Of a DNA stretch of 64,000 bases, positions 47,252 to 56,231 are shown piece after piece. Both the position numbers and the translations under genes were made by a program. How positions within the stretch are numbered: the stretch's first letter is position 1; each line of letters begins with the position of its first letter. This DNA is from CBDFGN01 sp965247065 (GTDB taxonomy: Bacteria > Bacteroidota > Bacteroidia > Cytophagales > Cyclobacteriaceae): NCBI GenBank assembly GCA_965247065.1, contig CBDFGN010000006.1:1922001-1986000 (forward strand), written 5' to 3'. The notes beneath the pieces were generated by a model, which did not search any database, had not been told where the DNA came from, and saw nothing but the letters and a program-made list of their open reading frames with translations.

Positions 47252-50200
47252 TTAAAACCCCATATTCAGGCCCAACGAAGTCCTCAACGGCGAAGCATAA
47301 GCGTTCTCACGTACATCGTCCACCCCTCCATCAATCTTCCAACTCACATCTTTATAGGCTTTCGGTCCTTCTCTGGTATACCAGTAGTTTATGTTTTCCA
47401 TACTGAAGTACACCCTCAGGTTGGACAGCCAGCTCACGTTTCCAATCACCGACTGGGGCAAAGTATATCCCAGTGTAGCCTGCCTAAAGTTGAAGAAACC
47501 TCCATTTCGGATCTGCCAGTCTGTAGGTCCGAACGTTGGCCTCAGCGTAGATGCGGCAGGTATATGGGTGCCGGTATTGACGAAGGTCCAGCTATCCATT
47601 CCTGCTGCTCCGACCGCCCGGGCCGGACCATTACCGCTAAGTTCGAAGAAATTAGCACCGGCACCGGTAGTTTTTCGACCGGTCATTCCAATGAATTGCA
47701 GGGTAAGGTCGAAATTTTTCCAGCCGACTTGTCCGTTGATACCGTATTCCAATTTGGGCCGGTTGTTGACCCCCTGGTATTCCTGATCCAGTGAATTGAT
47801 AACCCCGTCACCATTCAGATCCACGTAATTGAAGTTTCCAACCCGGATGCCATTATACTGAGGAGCCGATTGAGCTTCTTCATGGGTTTGAAGCAATCCA
47901 TCGGTTACGTACGCAAATATGGCATTGGGCGATTGACCAATAATGTTCTGTTCAACATTGCCGGGATAAGTAGCCCACAAATCCTCGGGCAGGGCTGTAA
48001 TTACATCGTCGTAATGGGCACCGTTGACAGAGACCGAGTAGGTCCAATCACCCGCAGCCTGGCTGTTGTACCCCAGCAAAAGCTCCCAGCCGGTAGTCTC
48101 CATGTCGGCTCCGTTGGCCCAGCGGCTGGCACCGTCGCCAAAGGTTCCGACAGCCGAGGGCTGGACCAGGATATCCTCGGTCGTCTTCTGGAAATATTCG
48201 AACGAACCGGAGAGCCTGTCGTCGATAAATCCGAAGTCCAGACCTATGTTGATCTCGCTTTGGGTTTCCCACTTCAGCTCATTGTTCTCAGTCTGCTGGG
48301 AAAGGAATCCTGAAGGCAGATTCCCGCCGCCCTGGTTGCCTATATCATACGAGGTTGCTGCGTTGTTACAAGTCGTTTGGCCACAACCACCTCCCCAGGG
48401 AAGGACAACACTTGGGGGTGCGTAGACCGCAGCGTACAATCCGAACCGGGCCTCATTCAAAATGTCCTGGTTTCCGGTCTGACCATAGGCCGCCCGGATC
48501 TTCAGTTCGGACAACCATCCCAGGCCCGACATGAAGTCCTCGGCCCCAATTCTCCAACCAACTGAAGCTGCCGGGAAGGTACCGTACAGGTTCTCCCTAC
48601 CAAACCGGGAAGATCCGTCTCGTCGAATGGTAAAGGAGGCCAGGTACTTATCCTGGAACGAGTAATTCGCCTTACCAAAGATGGAAAACAAGGAAAAGCC
48701 GGTAGAGTTGCCGGTCGCGGTTCTTTCACCCGAGGCCGCGTCCAATTGGAAGTAGTCGGCGGTTTCCAGGGCGAATTCTTTCCCCAAGGCCGTAAAAAAG
48801 GTAAAGAAGTTCTCGATAGCCTCGGTGCCGGCCAAAACCGTAAACGAGTGCTGGTTGATGGTCTTGGTATAGGTAAGGGTATTGTTCCAAACCCAGTTTG
48901 TTTGATGATACTGCTTAATGTCTAGCTCTGCCTGTGCGTTGCCTAAGAACCCGCGGCTGTAGGTCCGGTATATGTCACGCTCAAATATATTATCATAATC
49001 GATCCCGAGATTGGTTCTGAAGGAGAGGCCCTCGATTATTTTCCAATCGAGATAGACGTTCCCAAGAATTTTGGTATTGTGGATTCGGTCATCTTGGTTG
49101 TCATCGGCAAGCCCCGCCGGGTTATCCCGGTCATCAAATCCTGCACCGGGAGGTCCCGAAAACCTGCCATCCTCGGTTTTTACCGGCAATACGGGCTTCA
49201 TACGGTAGGTCAAAGATTCCGTAGTGCCACCAAAGCCCCTATCGGACCATTGCTTTTCTTCCCTGGACACACCTAGGTTTTGACCAACAGTGACTTTGCC
49301 ACCGGCAAAGTTGTAATTGGAATTGAGGCGTATCGTGAAACGCTCAAAATCCGTGTGGATAACGACGCCCTTCTGATCGAAATAATTTAGTGAGAGGTGC
49401 ACTCCCCCCCTATCGCCGGCCTGACTCAGGCCAATATTATAATTCTGCACTATGCCAGTTTGGTAAATGACATCATTCCAATCGGTACCTGCCTCCTGGT
49501 TGGGCGCACCAAATTCGGTTCCGGTCCATACACTGGAAGGATGACCCGAGGGCCGCAATTGGTCGCTCTCATCCAGCCAATCCGGATAGATGATCTGGTC
49601 AAGTACCGGGACGCCATTGTCCTGGATACCCCGCCCCAGGCTGGGATCAAAATGCCACTGGTACTTGTATCTTCCACCGGCGTCCGGGTCAGCCCCGTCG
49701 TTAACCGCTGCCTGCCATTGAATTGTCGCCTTTTGCTCGCCGTTGGCAAAGTCGGGAACGTCGGTGACATTGTCTACGCTGAACCTGGCATCCACGGTAA
49801 TGGATGTTTTTCCTTTCTTGGGTTGTTTGGTCGTGATAATAATCACCCCATTGGAAGCCCGGGCCCCGTAGATCGAGGCTGACGATGCATCCTTTAGCAC
49901 CTGCATGGACTCAATGTCAGCGGGATTCAGCCAGCCCAGGTCCAAATTAGTTCCGCTCCTTCCCTGGCCGGTGCCTGTGATCTGAAAGGGTTGGGTGGGT
50001 ACTCCGTCAATGATATACAGGGGTGCGTTATTTCCCAGGGTACTGACGCCCCTGATACGCACTGTACTCCCCTCACCTGGAATCCCGGATTCGCTAATAT
50101 GGACCCCGGGTATTCTTCCCTGCATTTGGTTCAACACACTGGGCTGGGAAACATCCTTCACAGCATCCATGTCAGCCACCGCAACCGCCCCTAGAAGATC

Positions 50201-50584
50201 CCTTTTTCTTTCAACCGAGTAACCGGTTACAACCAGTTCCTCCAGTTGGGTAACGTCCAGCGCAAGCTGGGCATCGATCACCGACTGGGCGCCCACGGTT
50301 ATTTCCTGCGCTTCGTAGCCCACGTAAGTAAATACAAGTACCTGGTCGGAATTGGCATCAAGAGTATAATTGCCGTCTATGTCGGTAATGGTACCTGTGG
50401 TGGTCCCCTTAATAACAACTGTTACCCCAGCGATCGGGGCAGAGTTCTCATCAAGGATTCTACCGCTGACCTGGGCCTGGGCCCAGATTGGGGCCAGGAG
50501 GAACAAGGCCGCCAAGATCCATTGGACGGGCTTTCCACCTGGCCTCAAAGGCACTTTTAAGAACTTGAGTAATGAATCTTCCAT
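47252..50584 (-). CDS. SusC/RagA family TonB-dependent outer-membrane transporter
   Basis: 1110 residues from ATG 50584 (MEDSLLKFLK), giving a clear signal peptide ending IWAQAQ. Longer starts only add a basic stretch. Domains in order: carboxypeptidase-regulatory-like beta-sandwich (VSGRILDENSAPIAGVTV), TonB box region (LEELVVTGYS), plug with PLYIIDGVP and the SusC signature DASSASIYGARASNGVI, then a 22-strand-type barrel ending SLGLNMGF. It would import oligosaccharides handed over by the SusD protein, energised by TonB. No regulator gene (HTCS, SusR or anti-sigma) is beside it. Confidence 0.94.
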   Translation of the reverse strand: MEDSLLKFLKVPLRPGGKPVQWILAALFLLAPIWAQAQVSGRILDENSAPIAGVTVVIKGTTTGTITDIDGNYTLDANSDQVLVFTYVGYEAQEITVGAQSVIDAQLALDVTQLEELVVTGYSVERKRDLLGAVAVADMDAVKDVSQPSVLNQMQGRIPGVHISESGIPGEGSTVRIRGVSTLGNNAPLYIIDGVPTQPFQITGTGQGRSGTNLDLGWLNPADIESMQVLKDASSASIYGARASNGVIIITTKQPKKGKTSITVDARFSVDNVTDVPDFANGEQKATIQWQAAVNDGADPDAGGRYKYQWHFDPSLGRGIQDNGVPVLDQIIYPDWLDESDQLRPSGHPSSVWTGTEFGAPNQEAGTDWNDVIYQTGIVQNYNIGLSQAGDRGGVHLSLNYFDQKGVVIHTDFERFTIRLNSNYNFAGGKVTVGQNLGVSREEKQWSDRGFGGTTESLTYRMKPVLPVKTEDGRFSGPPGAGFDDRDNPAGLADDNQDDRIHNTKILGNVYLDWKIIEGLSFRTNLGIDYDNIFERDIYRTYSRGFLGNAQAELDIKQYHQTNWVWNNTLTYTKTINQHSFTVLAGTEAIENFFTFFTALGKEFALETADYFQLDAASGERTATGNSTGFSLFSIFGKANYSFQDKYLASFTIRRDGSSRFGRENLYGTFPAASVGWRIGAEDFMSGLGWLSELKIRAAYGQTGNQDILNEARFGLYAAVYAPPSVVLPWGGGCGQTTCNNAATSYDIGNQGGGNLPSGFLSQQTENNELKWETQSEINIGLDFGFIDDRLSGSFEYFQKTTEDILVQPSAVGTFGDGASRWANGADMETTGWELLLGYNSQAAGDWTYSVSVNGAHYDDVITALPEDLWATYPGNVEQNIIGQSPNAIFAYVTDGLLQTHEEAQSAPQYNGIRVGNFNYVDLNGDGVINSLDQEYQGVNNRPKLEYGINGQVGWKNFDLTLQFIGMTGRKTTGAGANFFELSGNGPARAVGAAGMDSWTFVNTGTHIPAASTLRPTFGPTDWQIRNGGFFNFRQATLGYTLPQSVIGNVSWLSNLRVYFSMENINYWYTREGPKAYKDVSWKIDGGVDDVRENAYASPLRTSLGLNMGF

Positions 50585-51311
50585 AATGTTAACTTTTAAA
50601 AGTTTAAGTGAAATTATTTTGCTGGATTGTTTAGATAATGGCGCAAGCGTCACAAACGCTGTTGCAATCTTTGAAAGCTAGTTGGTGAATTACCCTTAGA
50701 GCCATAGAAGAAAGTAGCCTAAAACGAAAGAACCAGTAGCCTAGCAGATGGCCAGGAAAAAGAAAAGCCAAAGAAAGCCAAAGAAAAGCCGAAGTATCTC
50801 ATTCATAAGGTCCGCACATTTTCAGGGACTTGCAAGTGAGGCGAAGAAAAATGTGCAAAAAAGGGTAAGAAAATTACGTTTATAGAACCTTTGTAACAGA
50901 GAATTGTACTATATCGAGGACGCGGGGGGGGGGGTGATTGCAGATTTTACGATTGAAGATTGGTGATTTGGGGGGGCTTATCATCTGATCAAAGATCATC
51001 GGATCATATGACGGGCAAGCAGCTGATCACTGAAACGGCTGAACAGCTAAAAGTTTAACGATTATAGGAGGTTAAGGGGATTAGAAAGACGCAGCAACCA
51101 TTAACCATAGCCGATTAATGATTGCCCATTTTAATCATGTCTATGCCTAAATAGCGTTGACTCTTTTTGGTAAAAGTTAAACATAGTTTTTGATCATTAT
51201 TCATCGTCAAAGTGTTGGTATGTTGGTAAGCTTTGATTGGTCCTTGTTTGGTGTTATCAACATACCAACGCTACCCTTCCTACCCAGGCTCATTTGTCGG
51301 TCTGACCAAAG
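50585..51311. other. Intergenic region upstream of susC-like gene
   Basis: 727 bases without a supported gene. There is a G-run of about ten bases near 50924-50934, AAGCCAAAG words at 50765-50795, and a 15-base inverted repeat, GTTGGTATGTTGGTA (51214-51228) and TATCAACATACCAAC (51255-51269), with one mismatch, 42 bases before the first hicA copy. The SusC/SusD promoter should be here but I could not place it. Confidence 0.55.
51214..51269. promoter_or_regulatory. Inverted repeat upstream of orphan hicA copy
   Basis: Arms of 15 bases (one mismatch) separated by 26 bases. It might be an operator or a stem-loop. It is not part of the duplicated hicA segment, which begins at about 51297. Confidence 0.4.
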
Positions 51312-51521
51312 ATGAAGGTGCTCTCGGGTAAGGAAGTGTGTCAGATCCTAAGATCCCATGGCTTTGAGAGCAAGAGGCGGAAAGGTAGTCACATCATAAT
51401 GCAGCTAAAGACATCATCGTCTACGATTACCATTCCCGTACCAGATCACAAGGAGCTGAAAACGGGGACCCTCCGGTCCATAATTCGACAATCTGGGTTA
51501 TCAAGATCCGTATTTGAGTGA
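51312..51521 (+). CDS. hicA: HicA-type mRNA interferase toxin, duplicated copy without hicB
   Basis: 69 residues, identical to the HicA at 52427-52636. The dsRBD-like HicA fold shows KVLSGKEVCQILRSHGFE and the catalytic His block KGSHIIM (H27). The sequence match to the second copy begins inside the last codons of hicB (GTCGGTCTGACCAAAG at 51297 and 52412), so this copy has lost its antitoxin gene and the original upstream DNA. It is part of a tandem duplication of about 1.1 kb. Confidence 0.88.
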   Translation: MKVLSGKEVCQILRSHGFESKRRKGSHIIMQLKTSSSTITIPVPDHKELKTGTLRSIIRQSGLSRSVFE

Positions 51522-52001
51522 TTGCCCAAAGTCAAGTGTTGCCCTAAAAGGCAATGCCGGATCCTATTTAACCGCAGACCACCCCCTACACCCCCGCCAG
51601 CGGGGGACATTTCTCTACACAACCGCGCACCAGGGAACGACTTTGAGAGGTTGGACATTGGCCCTGAAGTTATATCTATATACTTCAGGGGTGCTTGGTA
51701 ATTGCCTGGGATTTGGTGCTTCTGATTTGGGATTTGAATACCTCACCACCCCCTACACCCCCGCCAGCGGGGGACATTTCTCTACACAACCGCGCACCAG
51801 GGAGCGACTTGAGAGGTTGGACATTGGCCCTGAGTTATATCTATATACTTCAGGGGTGCTTGGTAATTGCCTGGGATTTGGTGCTTCTGATTTGGGATTT
51901 GAATACCTCACCACCCCCTACACCCCCGCCAGCGGGGGACATTTCTCTACACAACCGCGCAGCAGGGAGCGACTTGAGGCGGTTGGACATTGGCCCTGAA
52001 G
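51522..52001. repeat. Composite repeats after hicA copy 1
   Basis: Three CCCCCGCCAGCGGGGG units (about 51590, 51760, 51925) alternate with CCCTGAAGT hairpins (51662-51690, 51828-51855) and TTTGGTGCTT spacers. A third hairpin is cut at its centre: CCCTGAAGT at 51993-52001 is followed directly by the copper monooxygenase relic. Confidence 0.85.
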
Positions 52002-52072
52002 TCCGGACCCCGATCACAATCGATTTCTTAATCAGCGAGTGCCAAGTGAGGAGGAAAAGGAGGCCATCCGAA
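52002..52072 (+). pseudogene. Relic fragment of the copper monooxygenase-like gene
   Basis: About 65-70 bases match 38210-38280 inside the gene at 37972-39588; the translated core is PDHNRFLNQRVxSEEEKEAI with a few changes. It is flanked on the left by a half hairpin of the CCCTGAAGT family and on the right by CAAATC-rich DNA. It is too short to be functional. Bases 52073-52201 hold no gene. Confidence 0.78.
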
Positions 52073-52189
52073 GCTCCAAATCATAAGCTCAAAAGAGCTT
52101 ATCGTTATTGCTTAACCACCCCCCAAGCCCGTATACCTTCTCCAATCAAGAGTCGGGACTTGTGTCCCGGGGAGAAATCGGAAAATGAG

Positions 52190-52197
52190 TATCTTTG
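52190..52197 (+). promoter_or_regulatory. Possible -7 element for hicBA
   Basis: TATCTTTG matches the TAnnTTTG consensus, but lies only five bases before the hicB ATG, and the nearest upstream TTG (52160) is 27 bases away, longer than usual. A near-leaderless transcript would be required, so this is a weak call. Confidence 0.25.
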
Positions 52198-52201
52198 ACA
52201 A

Positions 52202-52420
52202 ATGACACGAGAGTTGACTGCTATTATCGAAAGAGAAGGAACCGGCTATGTGTCTCTTTGCCCGGAATTGGATATTGCCAGTCAGGGAGATACGATCGAG
52301 GAAGCACGGGCAAACCTCGTTGAAGCTTTGGAGCTATTTTTTGAAGAGGCTTCAGGGACGGAGATTAAGGAGAGGCTTCATGAGGAAGTTTTGGTTACCC
52401 GCGTGACAGTGTCGGTCTGA
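52202..52420 (+). CDS. hicB: HicB-family antitoxin
   Basis: A 72-residue HicB with the partial RNase H-like fold: TAIIEREGTGYVSLCPELDIASQG, then TIEEARANLVEALELFFEE. It lacks the C-terminal DNA-binding domain of long HicB proteins, as is usual for this short type. The toxin gene starts six bases after its stop, antitoxin first. Its last bases are the left border of the duplicated segment. Confidence 0.9.
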   Translation: MTRELTAIIEREGTGYVSLCPELDIASQGDTIEEARANLVEALELFFEEASGTEIKERLHEEVLVTRVTVSV

Positions 52421-52426
52421 CCAAAG

Positions 52427-52636
52427 ATGAAGGTGCTCTCGGGTAAGGAAGTGTGTCAGATCCTAAGATCCCATGGCTTTGAGAGCAAGAGGCGGAAAGG
52501 TAGTCACATCATAATGCAGCTAAAGACATCATCGTCTACGATTACCATTCCCGTACCAGATCACAAGGAGCTGAAAACGGGGACCCTCCGGTCCATAATT
52601 CGACAATCTGGGTTATCAAGATCCGTATTTGAGTGA
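52427..52636 (+). CDS. hicA: HicA-type mRNA interferase toxin
   Basis: 69 residues with the HicA pattern and catalytic His27 in KGSHIIM, coupled to hicB upstream. It would cleave translated mRNA when HicB is lost. The protein and the following bases are the same as at 51312, except for a small change in the palindrome core (GCCAGCTTGGG at about 52712 against GCCAGCGGGGG). Confidence 0.92.
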   Translation: MKVLSGKEVCQILRSHGFESKRRKGSHIIMQLKTSSSTITIPVPDHKELKTGTLRSIIRQSGLSRSVFE

Positions 52637-53380
52637 TTGCCCAAAGTCAAGTGTTGCCCTAAAAGGCAATGCCGGATCCTATTTAACCGCAGACCACCCC
52701 CTACACCCCCGCCAGCTTGGGACATTTCTCTACACAACCGCGCACCAGGGAACGACTTTGAGAGGTTGGACATTGGCCCTGAAGTTATATCTATATACTT
52801 CAGGGGTGCTTGGTAATTGCCTGGGATTTGGTGCTTCTGATTTGGGATTTGAATACCTCACCACCCCCTACACCCCCGCCAGCGGGGGACATTTCTCTAC
52901 ACATCCGCGCACCAGGGAGCAACTTGAGAGGTTGGACATTGGCCCTGAAGTTATATCTATATACTTCAGGGGTGCTTGGTAATTGCCTGGGATTTGGTGC
53001 TTCTGATTTGGGATTTGAATACCTCACCACCCCCTACACCCCCGCCAGCGGGGGACATTCTCTGCACATCAGCGCAGCAGGGAGCGACTTTGAGAGGTTG
53101 GACATTGGCAATTGGTGCTTTGTAGATGTTTGGTCCGGAATTCTCGGATTGGAGCTTGTCGTTTGTGATTTTAGTGCTCACCACCCCCTAACCCCCGCCA
53201 GCGGGGGACATTTCTCTACACAACCGCGCAGCAGGGAGCGACTTTGAGAGGTTGGACATTGGCCCTGAAGTTATATCTATATACTTCAGGGTGCTTGGTA
53301 ATTGCCTGGGATTTGGTGCTTCTGATTTGGGATTTGAATACCTCACCACCCCCTACACCCCCGCCAGCGGGGGACATTTC
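52637..53380. repeat. Composite repeats after hicA copy 2
   Basis: Alternating CCCCCGC palindrome units (about 52705 mutated, 52875, 53040, 53195, 53360) and CCCTGAAGT hairpins (52777-52805, 52943-52971, 53263-53291), with one GTGCTTTGTAGATGTTTGG spacer at 53116. The order and period match 51522-52001. No gene is supported. Confidence 0.85.
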
Positions 53381-53899
53381 ATTGATGGTTCCACCCATAC
53401 AAAAAAATAAGGAACAGGCTCTCTGGCTGCGGGAGACTCTGCCCGGGCAGCAGATTTCTACCCAAGACCAGGGATAAACCGGTTTTAAGGTCACACCCAA
53501 AAAATGGGGGCGAGAATCGTACTCACCCCCCCCCAGAAACCCGCCTAAAGAAGAAAGAATTCTTCCGATTTAAGAAGCGGAAGAAAATAGCTGGAACACA
53601 AGAGCTCCATAACTAAAGCATTGTTCTTTCTATTATTGTGGAAATGAACCTACACGATAATAGATGTTAGTTGATTCCTCCTGTCTCACGATTAAGTTAC
53701 GCAGAAGAACTAGAAGAACAAGGATCAGAAATCAATTGACTTATTTTCCACCATATTATGACCAGTTATTCAAACCTGGCAAGCTCTCCGGTGCTTGTCC
53801 TGGTCTATCGCCAGCCGTCAAACCTTTTCACATTCGGATCAAATCCCATTGCGCTCCACTGGGAATTCTGCGTTTGGAAAGGTAAATTCAACCCAGGTC
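53381..53899. other. Intergenic region before the rhodanese gene
   Basis: 519 bases with no supported gene or clear promoter. It has a C-run near 53525-53534. Frames here lack family features. Confidence 0.5.
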
Positions 53900-54370
53900 A
53901 TGTTGCAAAGAGTATTCTCTTTTTTCCTTGGGGTTTTGGCCTCCGGCGGGGCTTATGGACAGGAGGTCACTAGCCCGTCTTACCACCGAATGCTTGATTC
54001 TTTGCTCGATCACTCGGTGCCGGAAGTCACAGTTGCTGATATCGAAGCGTCAGAGGCTTTGTTGTTAGACGCCAGAGAGTTAAACGAATTTAAGGTAAGC
54101 CGGATAGAGAACGCCCGATGGGTTGGATTTAATACCTTTTCTCTGAAAAGCGTAAAGGACGTCCCCAAGGACCAGGAGATTATCGTTTACTGCAGTGTCG
54201 GTTATAGGAGTGAAAAGGTGGCCGAGAAACTCCAGGCTGCGGGATTCACAAATGTATCTAATTTGTACGGAGGAATATTCGAATGGGTAAACCAGGATCG
54301 GGATCTGGTTGATTCGGAGGGTCACCACACCGGGCGCGTTCATGCCTACGACCGGACTTGGGGCGTTTAG
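53900..54370 (+). CDS. Exported single-domain rhodanese
   Basis: 156 residues from ATG 53900, chosen because it gives a signal peptide (VFSFFLGVLASGGAYGQ). A single rhodanese domain follows, with LLLDARELNEF, the active loop YCSVGYRS (Cys98) and LYGGIFEWVNQ. It likely handles sulfane sulfur or acts as a thiol-binding domain in the periplasm. It stands alone between repeats and a sulfatase gene on the opposite strand. Confidence 0.87.
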   Translation: MLQRVFSFFLGVLASGGAYGQEVTSPSYHRMLDSLLDHSVPEVTVADIEASEALLLDARELNEFKVSRIENARWVGFNTFSLKSVKDVPKDQEIIVYCSVGYRSEKVAEKLQAAGFTNVSNLYGGIFEWVNQDRDLVDSEGHHTGRVHAYDRTWGV

Positions 54371-54727
54371 TTAGAAAAGGGCGATAAGGTGTATCGGCCT
54401 TAAAACCGGATTTCGGAGGGCTATACTAATTCATATCGAGAACCCTGTATCCGGTGTGAGCTCAACGAATTTTATCCCGTGGCGCTAGGATCCTTATCTT
54501 TGGGTCTAGTTTGGGATGACCCTTTTCACCCGTCTTCTCAATTATCAACTCAACAAACATATTGATTTTCTGCCTGGGGACGGCAACTGTTCTTATGGCC
54601 TGTTCCCAAAAATTCGGGTTGGATTATGTGCAGATTGGAAAATAAACCCTCTTGGCTCTTTAGGGAGGTATGGTCCTAGCAGGAGCATGATCTTGGACCA
54701 AGGGTATGGACCATAGCGGAGAATGGA
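54371..54727. other. Intergenic region between rhodanese and sulfatase genes
   Basis: 357 bases between convergent genes. A 66-codon plus frame starts at 54516, 13 bases after a TATCTTTG word (54495-54502). It matches no family known to me and is not called. No terminator with a clear stem and T-run was found. Confidence 0.45.
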
Positions 54728-56191
54728 TTAGTTTCTGTATTGGCCGGCCGCATCGGCAAAGACCTCCCCGGCCCATTTTTCATATAAACTGGAGAGCCGT
54801 TTCACGATTTCCGGGTGTTCGTTTGCATAGTTTTTTTCTTCAGGTCGCGTATCTGAAAGATTAGCCAGGTAGAGACTGTCCATTTTTCTTTCCATCTGCA
54901 GATGAGAAGAATATTTTCCCGAGGTATCCAGCCCGTTCCCGATCAGCTTCCAATTCCCTTCGCGTACAGCCCACCGGTCCTGCCATTGGAAATACAGAAC
55001 CTTATGATCCGATCGAGCCTCCGGAGTGCTAATAATGGGTAATAAACTGTTGCCATCCAGTTTGCGATCAGGCAAGTCAATGTCGAGGACACTACAAATA
55101 GTGGGGAGAAAGTCCATCACCGAAATAACCTGGTCCCGGGCTTCGCCAACCGGAAATTCAGCGGGATAACTCACTATCACCGGCACTCTGATCCCTCCTT
55201 CCAGAAAACTTCCCTTGGCTCCTCGCCATTTTCCGGTGTTCCCTCCTCCACCGTTTGCCCCGTAGTTGGATCCTTTTCTCAACCCACTGGAATGATTATC
55301 AACGCTGATATGATAATCTTCTGTGGAATGGCCATTGTCGCTAACGAAAAAGATCAGGGTATTATTCCTGAGATCCAATTCCTCCAGCAAATTCAAGATA
55401 TGCCCGATTCTATCGTCCGTCGTGGATACTATTTTGGCATAGGTCTTCCTCGGCTCTTCCATTTCACTATAGCGGTCGTTGAACTTTTCATCGAACTGCT
55501 CGGGGTAATGCGGAATGTTAAATCCCAGGTACAAAAAGAAAGAAGAATCCTGATTGTTTTCTATGAACTTCAGCGCTTTATGGGTGATCAAATCAGGAAA
55601 ATATTTGCTTTCTTCAAAAACTTCATTTTTGTTCTCCCAGAGATCATGATAACCCGTATTGTGAAGAAAGAAATGATTGTAGTTATCGATAAACCCATTC
55701 CTGATACCATAGAACTCATCGAAGCCCTGTTCCAGTGGTCCGTGCCCCAGATCGGCACCAACATGCCATTTACCAAACAATCCGGTTCGGTATCCCTGCC
55801 TTTGAAGTACTTCCGCAATGGTGACCTCATCCAGGTACATATTTAATCCAGTTGTGGCATGGGCATCTCCTTGTACCCAGGTATTCACATTGGCTCGCTG
55901 CGGGGCTCTGCCGGTCAGGAGCGCAGCACGTGTTGGACAACAAACCGTATGCGCGTACGCCTGAGTGAACCGAATACCGGTTTTAGCCAAATGGTCGATA
56001 TTGGGGGTGTACAGGTCTTTGGATCCGTAACATCCTGCATCCAGCGTTCCCTGGTCATCGGTCAGCAGGATTATCACATTAGGTTGGCTCGTGGTATTTT
56101 CCTCTCTTGAACCGGATGAAGTGCACCCTGCGGCGCTAACAAAAGCGATAAGCAGGATTACAAGCAGGAGCGAGCTATTTAGCTGATTCAT
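54728..56191 (-). CDS. S1 family sulfatase lipoprotein
   Basis: A 487-residue formylglycine-dependent sulfatase that removes sulfate esters from glycans. Lipobox SAAGC (Cys23); metal Asp pair in LLTDDQG (D45, D46); sulfatase signature CCPTRAALLTGR with the modifiable Cys84; second signature region GLFGKWHVG; further metal ligands in FVSDNGHS. It is probably anchored in the periplasm. The next gene upstream is another sulfatase 40 bases away, so the pair is likely co-transcribed. No maturation enzyme (anSME/FGE) is in the window. Confidence 0.93.
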   Translation of the reverse strand: MNQLNSSLLLVILLIAFVSAAGCTSSGSREENTTSQPNVIILLTDDQGTLDAGCYGSKDLYTPNIDHLAKTGIRFTQAYAHTVCCPTRAALLTGRAPQRANVNTWVQGDAHATTGLNMYLDEVTIAEVLQRQGYRTGLFGKWHVGADLGHGPLEQGFDEFYGIRNGFIDNYNHFFLHNTGYHDLWENKNEVFEESKYFPDLITHKALKFIENNQDSSFFLYLGFNIPHYPEQFDEKFNDRYSEMEEPRKTYAKIVSTTDDRIGHILNLLEELDLRNNTLIFFVSDNGHSTEDYHISVDNHSSGLRKGSNYGANGGGGNTGKWRGAKGSFLEGGIRVPVIVSYPAEFPVGEARDQVISVMDFLPTICSVLDIDLPDRKLDGNSLLPIISTPEARSDHKVLYFQWQDRWAVREGNWKLIGNGLDTSGKYSSHLQMERKMDSLYLANLSDTRPEEKNYANEHPEIVKRLSSLYEKWAGEVFADAAGQYRN

Positions 56192-56231
56192 GTTTGGGGA
56201 GGTCCAGGCAGCCTTTCTTGGGCGGCACTAG

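Noticed and set aside
51446..53500. Frames rich in TPPPTPPPAGD or SPAGGGVGGG
   Set aside because: They are translations of the CCCCCGC palindrome in different frames and recur at every repeat copy.
54516..54716. 66-codon plus frame after a TATCTTTG word
   Set aside because: No recognisable domain or signal and no -33 element; the promoter-like word alone is weak evidence.
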